Source of the DNA: Dehalococcoidia bacterium UBA2991
GTDB lineage: Bacteria > Chloroflexota > Dehalococcoidia > Tepidiformales > Tepidiformaceae
Direction of reading: 5' to 3'
DNA length: 64,000 nt
Assembly: GCA_002346645.1 (NCBI GenBank)
Contig: DEAD01000008.1
Span: 151,363-215,362, forward strand
Under the pieces are notes generated by a model. That model was given only the letters and a program-made list of their open reading frames with translations, did not search any database and was not told the DNA's origin. Positions 16,408 to 25,056 of the stretch are shown here, one piece after another. Position 1 is the first letter of the stretch, and each line of letters opens with the position of its first letter. A program made the translations under genes and the position numbers.

Positions 16408-17736
16408 GTGTCTGAAGTCACGATCACCATCGGCCTGTTGGCTGTACTCGCACTTGTTGCTGCAAACGGCTTATTTGTCGCTACTGAGTTCGCCTACGTA
16501 GCGGTACGACGAACTCGAATCGAGCATCTTGCAAGCAGCGGCCATACACGCGCGCGTCTATTACTGGGCTCACTGAATCAGCTCGACATGTACATAGCTG
16601 CAACGCAGCTTGGCATCACGATGTCGAGCCTCGGCTTGGGGTGGGTGGGTGAGCCAGCATTAGCCAGCCTCATCGAGCCCGTCCTAGAGGACTTGTTCGG
16701 GGACTGGGCAGGAACTGCGGCCTCACACACAATCGCCGTCACGATCACGTTCATCCTGATCACTGTCTTACACATAGTGTTCGGAGAGCTTGCACCCAAG
16801 ACCCTGGCCTTATCGCAGTCCGAGCGCACTGCACTTTGGGTTGTTGCACCTATTGAAGTATTCGCTCGCATCTTTCGGCCATTCATCATTGTGCTAAACG
16901 GGATGGGGCTGGCGGTAACTCGTCTAGTAGGGGTGCAACCCGTTTCTGAGGAAGACTCCACCCTTGCACCCGAGGAACTAGAGCTCGTGATGGAGGCAAC
17001 CGCACGAGCCGGATTACTCTCGACTGCAGAACTCTTGTTAGCACGTAGAGGACTTGAATTCGGAGAAATTCAGGCTGACCAGATAATGGCTCCACGGACA
17101 GAGGTCATCGCTATCGATACCAACTCATCGATCACAGAAGTCATTGCTATCACCACTTCCCATACCCACCGAAGGTATCCAGTTTACGAGGACGACCTCG
17201 ACCACATCATTGGCCTTTTAGACACCAAGGAACTAATGGGCCTCGTTGGTGAAGAAGGCCAGGACTGGCGGTCACTAGTGGGACCGGTGGTGGCAATTCC
17301 TGAATCAGTAAGTGTCGAGGTCGCAGTGACTGAGATGAGGGCCCAGGGCGCGAAGCTAGTAGTGCTCGTGGACGAACACGGTGGGACAAGCGGCATCCTT
17401 AGCGGGGACGACGTCTTGGCCCGACTCCTGGGGGAGTGGCACGGTGGAACAAGACAGCAGGCCGGAGAACGTATCCGCCAACTACCGAACGGGAATTTAA
17501 TGCTCGACGGGCTAGCACTGGCGGCAGATCTGGAAGAAATTACCGAAATCAAGCTCGAGGGGACCGGTGAGGACTTCGACACCATCAGTGGCTTTGCTAT
17601 GGAACGACTAGGCCATATCCCCGCTGTTGGCGAGCGCTTCGCTGAAGGGGGCTACGAGTTCCAGGTCACAGCCATGGACGGCCGGCGAGTAGCACGCGTA
17701 ATAGCGCGCCGGAACGTTACTCCGGAGCTGCGTTAG
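16408..17736 (+). CDS. CNNM/HlyC-CorC family membrane protein
   Basis: 442 aa. An N-terminal DUF21 (CNNM) transmembrane domain (about 5-190, with ANGLFVATEFAYVAVRRTRIEHLA and TQLGITMSSLGLGWVGEPALA) is followed by a pair of CBS domains (about 220-340; IMAPRTEVIAIDTNSSI..., LVDEHGGTSGILSGDDVLARLLGEW) and a C-terminal CorC/HlyC domain (FDTISGFAMERLGHIPAVGERF). Homologues act in Mg2+ (or Co2+) homeostasis; the older name is hemolysin-like. GTG start with a GGGGG element upstream. The stop overlaps the stop of the convergent PAP2 gene by 4 nt. Confidence 0.92.
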   Translation: MSEVTITIGLLAVLALVAANGLFVATEFAYVAVRRTRIEHLASSGHTRARLLLGSLNQLDMYIAATQLGITMSSLGLGWVGEPALASLIEPVLEDLFGDWAGTAASHTIAVTITFILITVLHIVFGELAPKTLALSQSERTALWVVAPIEVFARIFRPFIIVLNGMGLAVTRLVGVQPVSEEDSTLAPEELELVMEATARAGLLSTAELLLARRGLEFGEIQADQIMAPRTEVIAIDTNSSITEVIAITTSHTHRRYPVYEDDLDHIIGLLDTKELMGLVGEEGQDWRSLVGPVVAIPESVSVEVAVTEMRAQGAKLVVLVDEHGGTSGILSGDDVLARLLGEWHGGTRQQAGERIRQLPNGNLMLDGLALAADLEEITEIKLEGTGEDFDTISGFAMERLGHIPAVGERFAEGGYEFQVTAMDGRRVARVIARRNVTPELR

Positions 17737-18560
17737 CCAGGGGGCCGTGGTCCCGTATATGAGGCGGAACGGTATAAGCGGCCTAAGGCCTTAGCTTTTA
17801 TAAAAGCTAAGGCCTTAGGCCGGACTCTTCGCATCCCCTCGGCAACAGCAAGACCAACCAAAGAGACCACCGCACCAAAAACTGCATCGATTATGAAATG
17901 GTTTGCCGTCATCACAATTGAAAAAAGCATAAGCACAGGCCAAAGCAAACCCGCAGCAACCATCAATGGCTGCCCACGTCCCACCCAGGCCAAGGCACCA
18001 CCGAGGAGCATCGACCAACCGAAGTGGAGACTAGGTACTGCAGCGTATGGATTCACGAAGGCCTGTGCCTCCTGGGCCTGGTAACCAACACGGTCCAGCA
18101 CAGCCATAGTGTCAACATAGCCAGCAAAGGGAATCAGGCGAGGCGGGGCAACAGGGTAGAGAGCATAGATGATCACACCGATCGCGCCGGAGGCAAGAAA
18201 AGCAGTTCGCACCAAGCCATAGGTAGAGCGGTGATAAACCCACAAAAAAATAGCCAAAACAATGACAAGAGGCATGTGGCCCCAGAAATAGATCCAATTC
18301 ATGAATCGGACGGCCCAGTATTCGTCAATTACCCAGGACTGCCACTCAATCTCCCAATAGATACCAAGAGCTTGTTCAAGAGCAATGAGATCTAGCCCAT
18401 TGGAGAGAGCTTCACCAGCCCGGTCTACAACAGCGCCACGAATAAAGAAGTAGACAAGGAAAGCAATGACAACCACAATCGCTTCCTGAATACCCGTACG
18501 GCGAGAAAAACTCCAAAACAGAAGCGCTTGAACTCTTACGGTTTCCAAGTTGATAGCCAT
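17733..18560 (-). CDS. PAP2-superfamily membrane phosphatase / inositolphosphotransferase-like
   Basis: 275 aa with about six transmembrane helices. The three PAP2-type catalytic motifs appear in the divergent form of the PAP2_3 group: YPVAPPRLIPFAGYVDT, AVPSLHFGWSMLLGG and ANHFIIDAVFGAVVS (PSxH and HxxxD histidines). Likely acts on a lipid phosphate or phospho-alcohol at the membrane; the substrate is unknown. A TTG at 18590, preceded 6 nt upstream by TAGCCT, is an alternative start. The last 35 codons contain a perfect 42-bp palindrome that encodes the repeated AFIKAKALG-like end, so the C-terminal tail may be shaped by DNA/RNA structure and not by protein function. Confidence 0.85.
   Translation of the reverse strand: MAINLETVRVQALLFWSFSRRTGIQEAIVVVIAFLVYFFIRGAVVDRAGEALSNGLDLIALEQALGIYWEIEWQSWVIDEYWAVRFMNWIYFWGHMPLVIVLAIFLWVYHRSTYGLVRTAFLASGAIGVIIYALYPVAPPRLIPFAGYVDTMAVLDRVGYQAQEAQAFVNPYAAVPSLHFGWSMLLGGALAWVGRGQPLMVAAGLLWPVLMLFSIVMTANHFIIDAVFGAVVSLVGLAVAEGMRRVRPKALAFIKAKALGRLYRSASYTGPRPPG
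17780..17821. repeat. Perfect 42-bp palindrome
   Basis: Two 21-bp arms with no spacer, each beginning GGCCTAAGGCCTTAGC from the outside and meeting at a TTTTATAAAA centre. Within each arm GGCCTAAGGCC is itself palindromic. It starts 44 bp after the CNNM gene stop, inside the 3' end of the PAP2 gene. It could be a bidirectional terminator for the convergent pair, a protein-binding site, or a cruciform. It has no long T-tract. Confidence 0.85.
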
Positions 18561-18650
18561 CTCAGCGGGACTCAGGCCTTGCCGCCTCAAGGGGGAAGGC
18601 TACACTCTCCGCAAACGCAAGCTACCAAATTTCTAGAAGAGGGCCAAACC

Positions 18651-20159
18651 ATGGATATTTCCGTAGCCCAGGGTGACATTAGCAAGACAGAGGCAGATAT
18701 CGTCATCGTCAATTTATTCGAGGGCGTGAAGACCCCGAGTGGGGCCACAGGCGCTGTCGACCAAGCGCTCGAAGGAGCAATCAGCCATCTAATCGAGCTG
18801 GGTGACATCCGAGGTAAAGCAGGAGAGCTAACCATCATTCACACATTCGGCAAGATTGCAGCCCCTCGGGTAGTTGTAGCCGGCCTTGGAAAAACTGAAG
18901 ACTTCGACATTCACAGCATACGGAACCTCTCTGCGGAAATAATCCGGTCCTGCCGAAAGCCCGGCGTAACCAATGTTGCCAGCATCACACATGGTGCTGG
19001 CATCGGAGGACTCTCCCCAGACTCTTGTGCGCAGGCGATGGCAGAGGGTGCTGTTCTAGGGGCCTATCAGTTCCTGCGCCACAAAACAGGATCAGACGAG
19101 GACGCCAAGGCCGCAATCACTCAACTTACACTCGTTGAGCAGGACAACACCAAGATCGAAAGCATGGTGAATGCGGCAGAGCGAGGACGAGTATTGGCAG
19201 AAGCAACGAACCTCGCACGCGATCTCGCAAATGAACCCGCAAACCACCTCAACCCAACGGACCTAGCCGCACGGGCAGCCGGAGTAGCAAGTGCTCCCAA
19301 CCTAGAGCTCGAAGTCATGGAAGAAAAGGAGATGGAAGAAAAAGGCATGGGCGCGTTGCTTTCCGTGGCACGGGGAAGTGTGCAACCAGCCAAGCTCATC
19401 CGTATCAGCTACAAGGGACGAGGTGCGGAAGGATATGACCTGGCACTCGTTGGCAAGGGCATCACGTTTGATACCGGAGGAATCAGCATTAAACCCGCGC
19501 AGGGCATGGAAGCTATGAAGGCAGACATGACAGGCGCGGCTTCAGTCATCGCGGCGATGCAAGCAATAGCAGCACTCGCGCCAAACGCCGATATTCTCGC
19601 CATAGCCCCCTGTACAGAGAATATGCCCGGCGGAAACGCAAGCCGGCCAGGTGATGTGGTAGCCGCCATGAACGGGAAAACTATAGAGATCCTGAATACT
19701 GATGCGGAGGGTCGGTTAGTCCTAGCCGATGGACTCTGCTACGCACGCGAGCTAGGCGCCCGTCATATCGTCGACGTGGCGACATTGACCGGGGCAATCA
19801 GTGTGGCACTAGGAGAACAGGCCTACGGTCTCATGACAAACGACGATAGCCTCGCCAAAAGATTCGAGTCAGCAGCCGAGGCAGCAGGAGAACGCAGTTG
19901 GCGCCTACCAATGTTCAAGGAGTACGACGATCAGATAAAAAGCACAGTGGGTGAGATCAAGAACACGGGTGGGCGGGGTGCAGGAAGCATTACGGCTGCC
20001 AAATTCCTGGAGCACTTCGTCGACACCACACCCTGGGTTCACCTCGATATCGCAGGCGTGGACATGGCTTCGAAGGACAAGGGATGGATCTCCAAGGGTG
20101 CAAGTGGACAAGCGGTGCGCGCGCTCGTAAATCTGGCACTCGACTTTGCAGTTGATTAG
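18651..20159 (+). CDS. pepA: Leucyl aminopeptidase (M17)
   Basis: Cytosolic dizinc/manganese aminopeptidase removing N-terminal residues from peptides. 502 aa from the ATG at 18651 (MDISVAQGDISKTEADIVIVNLFEGV). It has an N-terminal macro-like domain and the C-terminal catalytic domain with LVGKGITFDTGGISIKPAQGMEAMKADMTGAA (Lys and first Asp ligands) and the M17 signature NTDAEGRLVLADGL. The loop TKGWISKG-like and the ASGQAVRALVNL end are present, so it looks intact. An in-frame extension upstream to 18528 is rejected because it overlaps the divergent gene's start region. Confidence 0.95.
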   Translation: MDISVAQGDISKTEADIVIVNLFEGVKTPSGATGAVDQALEGAISHLIELGDIRGKAGELTIIHTFGKIAAPRVVVAGLGKTEDFDIHSIRNLSAEIIRSCRKPGVTNVASITHGAGIGGLSPDSCAQAMAEGAVLGAYQFLRHKTGSDEDAKAAITQLTLVEQDNTKIESMVNAAERGRVLAEATNLARDLANEPANHLNPTDLAARAAGVASAPNLELEVMEEKEMEEKGMGALLSVARGSVQPAKLIRISYKGRGAEGYDLALVGKGITFDTGGISIKPAQGMEAMKADMTGAASVIAAMQAIAALAPNADILAIAPCTENMPGGNASRPGDVVAAMNGKTIEILNTDAEGRLVLADGLCYARELGARHIVDVATLTGAISVALGEQAYGLMTNDDSLAKRFESAAEAAGERSWRLPMFKEYDDQIKSTVGEIKNTGGRGAGSITAAKFLEHFVDTTPWVHLDIAGVDMASKDKGWISKGASGQAVRALVNLALDFAVD

Positions 20160-20193
20160 CCGAGATCCTCTGAGAATCCTCACTCACAGATTC

Positions 20194-20222
20194 GTCGGTA
20201 AAAGGACCGCATTTTTACCGAC
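20194..20222 (+). terminator. Hairpin after pepA
   Basis: 10-bp perfect stem GTCGGTAAAA / TTTTACCGAC with a 9-nt loop, 35 nt after the pepA stop. Only the descending arm supplies Ts, so it is a modest terminator candidate. Confidence 0.45.
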
Positions 20223-20293
20223 AGATAGGCTAATGGGCCCCTTTAGGCACGCTGCAATCAGCAACACCCTCTCCCAAATGGAACGCCGCCTGC

Positions 20294-20299
20294 TAGGAT
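20294..20299 (+). promoter_or_regulatory. Candidate -10 box of the crotonase-thioesterase pair
   Basis: TAGGAT ending 6 nt before the ATG at 20306; consistent with a leaderless transcript. No clear -35. Confidence 0.35.
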
Positions 20300-20305
20300 T
20301 CCGCC

Positions 20306-21199
20306 ATGCCTGAATACCAAGACATCCTCATTGAAAAACGTGACCGCCATGCGATCATCACTCTCAACCGACCGGAGAAGATGAACGCACTTAGCCACAA
20401 CCTTCGCGCCGAAGTATTCGATGCGATGAAGCACTTTGAGCTCGACGAAAGCGTGAAAGTGATAATCCTGCGCGGCTCGGGACGCGCCTTCAGTGCTGGA
20501 TACGACCTCTCAGGTACTCCCCCGGACGAGCACAGCTATGTCGACACGCGTAGCGGACTGCCTAGGGTAGGGCCGATCCATCCGGGACAAGGCCAATGGC
20601 CCCAACATTTACTCAGCGGTTACTGGCAAATCTGGGACCTTACTAAACCGGTTATTGCTCAAGTGCACGGATACTGCCTGGCAGGAGGCACAGAGCTAGC
20701 AACTATGTGCGACCTCATGTTTATCGCTGAGGACGCCATCATCGGTTACCCCCCAGTTAGAGCCATGACGAGCGTGGACATCATCTACCACCCCTGGCAC
20801 ATGCATCAGAAGAAAGTCCGAGAACTGCTCTACACCGGTGATAGCCTTACAGGACTAGAGGCAGTAGAGGTGGGTTGGGCAAACCGAGCAGTGCCGGTTG
20901 AAGGGCTGTGCGAAGCAACCGAAACGTTCGCCGAACGTATTGCTAATATCGACTCACCCATGCTGCAAATGACGAAACGCCAGATAAATCGGGTTTACGA
21001 AATCATGGGGATTCGCACCTCGATGGCGGCAGGCGCTGACATCCAGGCATTGAGTTCAGTGCGTCCCGGAGGCGGGGAATTTGGCCGTATTTCCCAGGAG
21101 AAGGGATTAAAGGCAGCCCTCGACTGGCGAGACGGACCCTTCGAAGACTACGGGAAGGCCCCTCCGGGCACGGCACGACCCAACCCCGCAACCTGGTGA
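20306..21199 (+). CDS. Enoyl-CoA hydratase/isomerase (crotonase) family
   Basis: 297 aa. Crotonase signatures are AIITLNRPEKMNALS, GSGRAFSAGYDLSG and QVHGYCLAGGTELATMCDLMFIAEDAIIGYPPVRAM. Like the crotonase at 7385, it has an insert after the first oxyanion loop (SGTPPDEHSYVDTRSGLPRVG) and a C-terminal extension rich in Gly/Pro. The two are clear paralogues of the same subfamily. Its stop overlaps the start of a thioesterase (GTGA), so the pair probably hydrates an acyl-CoA and releases CoA from a product. Confidence 0.9.
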   Translation: MPEYQDILIEKRDRHAIITLNRPEKMNALSHNLRAEVFDAMKHFELDESVKVIILRGSGRAFSAGYDLSGTPPDEHSYVDTRSGLPRVGPIHPGQGQWPQHLLSGYWQIWDLTKPVIAQVHGYCLAGGTELATMCDLMFIAEDAIIGYPPVRAMTSVDIIYHPWHMHQKKVRELLYTGDSLTGLEAVEVGWANRAVPVEGLCEATETFAERIANIDSPMLQMTKRQINRVYEIMGIRTSMAAGADIQALSSVRPGGGEFGRISQEKGLKAALDWRDGPFEDYGKAPPGTARPNPATW

Positions 21200-21624
21200 G
21201 CACGGAGTCCGGAGACGCCATCTCCGAAGCTTTCGCAGAGCACTTTGAGAAGCATCCGCTACACCAAGCTCTGGGCGTGCGGCTAGAGGCACGCCAGGAG
21301 GACTTTGCAAGAATCTCTATTGCTCCTAGCGAAGTCACCCAGGGAGGTATAGGAGGTAGCTTGCACGGGGGAGTCCTCGCTGCCCTCGTGGACATCGTAA
21401 TGCTGGCCGCTTTATCAACCGTGCAGAGCGAAGGGAAACATCCCGCGGGAACTGCCGACCTCAACATCACCTACCTGAGACCAGCGCTAGGAAAACTCAT
21501 CTATGCAGAGGGAACAGTAGTGAAGCGAGGCCAGCAGCTTGCCATGATCGAAGTGTCCATCCTCGACGAACAGGGCCGACTCTGTGCCAAGGGACGAACG
21601 CTTTACGCCTTCCGCAAAGCTTAG
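21196..21624 (+). CDS. PaaI-type hotdog acyl-CoA thioesterase
   Basis: 142 aa, GTG start overlapping the crotonase stop. Hotdog-fold motif HGGVLAALVDIVMLAALSTVQ (PaaI family active-site Gly/Asp helix) is followed by ADLNITYLRPALGKLIYAEGTVVKRGQQLAMIEVSILDEQGRLCAKGRTLYAF. Hydrolyses acyl-CoA thioesters. Coupled to the crotonase upstream; the stop overlaps the convergent lipoprotein gene by 4 nt. Confidence 0.9.
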   Translation: MSTESGDAISEAFAEHFEKHPLHQALGVRLEARQEDFARISIAPSEVTQGGIGGSLHGGVLAALVDIVMLAALSTVQSEGKHPAGTADLNITYLRPALGKLIYAEGTVVKRGQQLAMIEVSILDEQGRLCAKGRTLYAFRKA

Positions 21625-22304
21625 GAGCTTGAAGCCTCAATGCTTTCGAAAACCGAGAGGACTCGCTCGTACATACGTCTAGCCAGACGGACATTTAAAG
21701 CGATGTCCTCGGTCCCATCGAGCCCGCTCTGTCTAACAGCGTGCACAACGCGTCCAGTACGGAAACACACAACCGTCTCAACAAAACGACCGATCTCCGG
21801 AGTCTGCTGGCCTATGAGAAACCCTTGCACACCCTCCCCGATATCGGCGACCCAGAAATCAGTGAGGTCGGTTGCCGTACGCTCATCGACCAGGGTTCCG
21901 CAAAAGAGACTCATCGAGCCTTTAGCTGCATCGATATTGGAGTAGAGCGTGGACTGCACCGTAATAAGGGCAGGGCCTCCAAGATGAGTAAACGGTTCCT
22001 CCCAGGAGAATTCACGCAGAGCACCGATGATTCGCCCTCTAGCCTCAAGCTGGTTGACTTTACCCCGAAGGTTTTCTTCTCCGAAAAGCTGGGCCCAAGA
22101 TGCGTTATCAAAGGTGTTGGTGATCTCCTGTTCCATGGGGATGGGCAAGTCATCGAAGGTGAGGAGCATCTCCTCAAGGGGGTATTCGTTATCAGGAAGT
22201 TCAGTGAGAAAACCTTCCTCTTCAGCCGAACAGCTAGCGAACAGCAAGAGGCAAAGGGCCAACAGGGCAGGGACGCTAATGAGCCTAAATAAGAGACATT
22301 GCAC
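21621..22304 (-). CDS. Hypothetical lipoprotein (227 aa)
   Basis: GTG start. The N-terminus is a lipoprotein signal: basic start, hydrophobic core VPALLALCLLLF, lipobox FASC with Cys about residue 25, then an acidic EEEG. The mature part has no recognised domain; it contains segments typical of a folded extracellular alpha/beta protein (PALITVQSTLYSNIDAAKG, VVCFRTGRVVHAVRQSGLDG). Anchored on the outer face of the cytoplasmic membrane. Function unknown. Confidence 0.7.
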   Translation of the reverse strand: MQCLLFRLISVPALLALCLLLFASCSAEEEGFLTELPDNEYPLEEMLLTFDDLPIPMEQEITNTFDNASWAQLFGEENLRGKVNQLEARGRIIGALREFSWEEPFTHLGGPALITVQSTLYSNIDAAKGSMSLFCGTLVDERTATDLTDFWVADIGEGVQGFLIGQQTPEIGRFVETVVCFRTGRVVHAVRQSGLDGTEDIALNVRLARRMYERVLSVFESIEASSS

Positions 22305-22391
22305 GAGGAATGACCATCGTAACGGACAGTGGGACTGGCGGCTTCGTCTCCGGAGGGTAACGATCAGTGCACTACTTCGAGGGAGGATGCA

Positions 22392-22574
22392 TTGACCGGT
22401 TTCCTGGCAGGGATGTTAGTTCTATTCGGGGTGGGAGTCGTGGTGGGCGCAGTGATATTCCGCTGGCAGCGGGCAATTGCAGCCCTACGAGTCTTACGGC
22501 GAATCGGATGGGGTTACGTAATCGCCATCCTTGTACTTGCAGGAATCTACATTTTCCGAGATGGCGGGTTTTAA
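22392..22574 (+). CDS. Small membrane protein (60 aa)
   Basis: Two predicted transmembrane helices (FLAGMLVLFGVGVVVGAVIF and WGYVIAILVLAGIYIF) joined by a basic loop (RWQRAIAALRVLRRIG). A TTG start is chosen because GGGAGG lies 5 nt upstream. The stop TAA is directly followed by the GTG of the glycerate kinase gene, so they are likely one transcript. No family recognised. Confidence 0.55.
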   Translation: MTGFLAGMLVLFGVGVVVGAVIFRWQRAIAALRVLRRIGWGYVIAILVLAGIYIFRDGGF

Positions 22575-23678
22575 GTGGTACATGTCCTAGTCGCACCTCA
22601 AGAGTTCAAGGAAAGCCTGACCGCGAAAGAGGCAGCTAGATCGATCGCTCAAGGCATCGCCAAAGCGAGAAGGGATTGGACGATCGAAGAACTTCCACTC
22701 TCTGACGGAGGTCCGGGTTTCATAGACATTCTTTCTCAGGTAATAGAGGGCCAGCCTCATGCCACAGTCACCCACGACCCTCTCGGACGGATACGGACTA
22801 CCCACGTTCTAGAAGTGACGGGAACTAAAACATGGTTCATCGAGTCAGCACTGGCCAACGGTCTCTCGCTTACCACCCCGGACGAACGAGCCCCTTTACA
22901 AGCGAGTACCGAGGGAGTGGGGGAACTAATCTCAGCAGCGCTCAAAGGGAAAGCTAGACGCCTTGTCATTGGAGTCGGGGGTAGTGCCACCAGCGACGGG
23001 GGCTCAGGCATGGCGAGAGCATTGGGCGCCCGCTTCCTCAACAGCTCTGGTTTTGACTTGGAGCCGGGAACAGAGGCACTGGCAGAGCTAGCCCGAATCG
23101 ACTGGTCAGCACCTGATTCTCTGATAGGGGTGGAGGTCGTTATTGCCACTGATGTGACAAATCCGTTGACTGGGCCGGAAGGAGCAGCAGTGGTCTTCGG
23201 CCCTCAGAAAGGCGCCTCTACGCACGACATCGAAAAAATGGAGACCTCCTTGCGGCGCTACGCAGCAATCGTGGAACAGTGTCTTGGTGTATCGCTTGCG
23301 GAAAAACCTGGAGCGGGAGCAGCAGGTGGACTAGCAGGAGGCCTAATGGCCTTCCTGGGAGGCCGCATCACAAGCGGGTTCGACGTCGTAGCAAAGGCTA
23401 CAGGCCTAGAGGAGCGGGTACGGCACGCAGACATCGTCGTGACTGGGGAGGGGAGCTTTGATGGGCAATCGGAGCAGGGGAAGACAGTAGGGCGTGTGCA
23501 ACAAATGGCTGCGGCAACAGGGACTCGTTGCGTTGTGTTAGCCGGGCGCGCCCTCAAAGCATCGGGAGAGCTCCGCACAATAGATGAGCTTGAACCTGAC
23601 ATGCAGGTATCTATGCGGAATGCAGCAGACCTGCTACAGGAGTTGGCTGAGGATTGGGGAGCCTCAACTAGCGTCTGA
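22575..23678 (+). CDS. Glycerate kinase (GlxK/GarK type)
   Basis: 367 aa, GTG start abutting the previous stop. Type-I glycerate kinase signatures: VAPQEFKESLTAKEAARSIAQGI, LSDGGPGFIDIL, GVGGSATSDGGSGMARALGARF, PGAGAAGGLAGGLMAFLGG and DIVVTGEGSFDGQSEQGKTVGRV. Phosphorylates D-glycerate to 2-phosphoglycerate, feeding lower glycolysis from glyoxylate or other C2/C3 compounds. The last 15 bp overlap the 3' end of the convergent CitE-like gene. Confidence 0.93.
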   Translation: MVHVLVAPQEFKESLTAKEAARSIAQGIAKARRDWTIEELPLSDGGPGFIDILSQVIEGQPHATVTHDPLGRIRTTHVLEVTGTKTWFIESALANGLSLTTPDERAPLQASTEGVGELISAALKGKARRLVIGVGGSATSDGGSGMARALGARFLNSSGFDLEPGTEALAELARIDWSAPDSLIGVEVVIATDVTNPLTGPEGAAVVFGPQKGASTHDIEKMETSLRRYAAIVEQCLGVSLAEKPGAGAAGGLAGGLMAFLGGRITSGFDVVAKATGLEERVRHADIVVTGEGSFDGQSEQGKTVGRVQQMAAATGTRCVVLAGRALKASGELRTIDELEPDMQVSMRNAADLLQELAEDWGASTSV

Positions 23679-24485
23679 AGAGCGCTGGACCGCACGAAGA
23701 GCTTGGCGCACACGCGCAGCATCGACAACCCTGCCATTACGACGAGCAACCCAATCTCCTTTGAGTCGCGACTCATAGGCTTCTATATCAGCGCGGGCAT
23801 GTTTCAAAACGGTCGCAGTGGGAGTGAAGACATCGTTAGCTACAGAAACAAGGCGGACATCATCAAGGATGGCACCTGAAAAACCGTAGTTCGCCATATC
23901 ACGCAGGGCCAAAGAGCTGCCATCGATCAAGGCCACTCCCTCGTGAGCGGCAGCAACGGTAATAACATTACCCCGCGCATAGGCCAGGCGGGGGCCGCTC
24001 TCCTCAAATCGAGCACCCACATCGCGAGCAAAAGCCTCCGAAGACAAGATGAGTCCAGCGGTACGGGGTACAGCAGCAAGGCTCTCACTAGCACACAGAA
24101 GGCCACGCGCAGTATCAACAATCGGAAAAAGAGCAATCTGTCCAGGCTCGATTCCACGGGCCTGCTCAAACTCACGAAGAAGGACAGCTGTATCACGAAC
24201 ATCCTGGGGCTCAGTACAGTGTGGCAGGAGCACTGCATCCAATTTCGCATCCGTGACAGCATCGAGATCGCCGCGAGTGAGTTGGGTGCGAGGGTGATTT
24301 ACTACAACAAGTACGTTCTTACCCGCCTCAGCGATACGTCCAATCGTCTCGTTGGTTGAAGCACGTAGTTCTGCAATGGGTTGGGATTCATCGGTAAGGC
24401 TTAGGAGTGTGGCATCAGCATCTGACTCAAGAACAGAGTCGAGCAATTCGCCAGGGTGGACACGGAGGATGCTACGAAGACGCAA
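23664..24485 (-). CDS. HpcH/HpaI aldolase / CitE-like lyase
   Basis: 273 aa, CitE-like TIM-barrel family. Features: RSILRVHPGELLDSVLESDADATLLSLTD at the start, VVVNHPRTQLTRGDLDAVT, LDAVLLPHCTEPQDV, IALFPIVDTARGLL and GAILDDVRLVSVANDVFTPTA. Members cleave or form C-C bonds of acyl-CoA such as malyl- or citramalyl-CoA using Mg2+. The metal-binding Glu/Asp pair is less obvious here than in typical members, so catalytic activity is uncertain. The downstream gene on the same strand is glxK's convergent end; upstream is a DinB-like gene one base away. Confidence 0.75.
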   Translation of the reverse strand: MRLRSILRVHPGELLDSVLESDADATLLSLTDESQPIAELRASTNETIGRIAEAGKNVLVVVNHPRTQLTRGDLDAVTDAKLDAVLLPHCTEPQDVRDTAVLLREFEQARGIEPGQIALFPIVDTARGLLCASESLAAVPRTAGLILSSEAFARDVGARFEESGPRLAYARGNVITVAAAHEGVALIDGSSLALRDMANYGFSGAILDDVRLVSVANDVFTPTATVLKHARADIEAYESRLKGDWVARRNGRVVDAARVRQALRAVQRSSDAS

Positions 24486-24486
24486 C

Positions 24487-25005
24487 TTAGACCCCCCCTG
24501 CTACGCCACGGTCAAGAGCAGCAAGATTGAGATCTCCCCTGAGACCCATAATGCCCTGGAGGTGATCTAGTGCGTGTCGGTAAACGACTTCAGCGATCCA
24601 CTGGCAGGTCACTGGACCCCAATTGCCATCATCCCGAAGATGCAACCACGCGGAATCGTCTAGTTCTCGAAAAACATCAAACTCTTCATCACGAACCCGC
24701 CCGAGCTGTTCCATTTGAGCTCCTAGAGGACTCGAGGCGTCATAGCGTTCATCTCGCCAGAGCCGACGACTGTAATTCGCCGGCTCTAGCATGTCTGGAA
24801 TAGCCGCCCAACGAAGGAGCGGTAGGTAGAAGCGTTCTTCCATATCCACGAGATGCGCAACGTGCTCATGGATAGACCACTCATCACCGTCAGGAGCCCA
24901 ATGGTGCTGCTCACCTGGAACATCCCGAACAGCCCAAGATAGGTCAGCGTTAGTGGCGCGGAGCCTGGCAATCAGCTGGGTGCGGTATTCCCCGGTAAGA
25001 CTCAC
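24487..25005 (-). CDS. DinB-superfamily protein
   Basis: 172-aa four-helix bundle with the DinB/YfiT metal-binding histidines: EWSIHEHVAHLVDMEERFY in the middle and VYRHALDHLQGIMGL near the end. Members include thiol-dependent transferases (bacillithiol, mycothiol); the specific reaction is not known. GTG start; TATACT ends 8 nt upstream, suggesting a near-leaderless transcript shared with the CitE-like gene, which starts 1 nt after this stop. Confidence 0.8.
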   Translation of the reverse strand: MSLTGEYRTQLIARLRATNADLSWAVRDVPGEQHHWAPDGDEWSIHEHVAHLVDMEERFYLPLLRWAAIPDMLEPANYSRRLWRDERYDASSPLGAQMEQLGRVRDEEFDVFRELDDSAWLHLRDDGNWGPVTCQWIAEVVYRHALDHLQGIMGLRGDLNLAALDRGVAGGV

Positions 25006-25013
25006 GCCTGTCG

Positions 25014-25019
25014 AGTATA
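25014..25019 (-). promoter_or_regulatory. Candidate -10 box, DinB-like gene
   Basis: TATACT on the minus strand, 8 nt before the GTG start. Near-consensus -10 without a clear -35. Confidence 0.35.
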
Positions 25020-25056
25020 GACGCTGTTTAGACTATCGGCTGTTGAAAGACTACTA

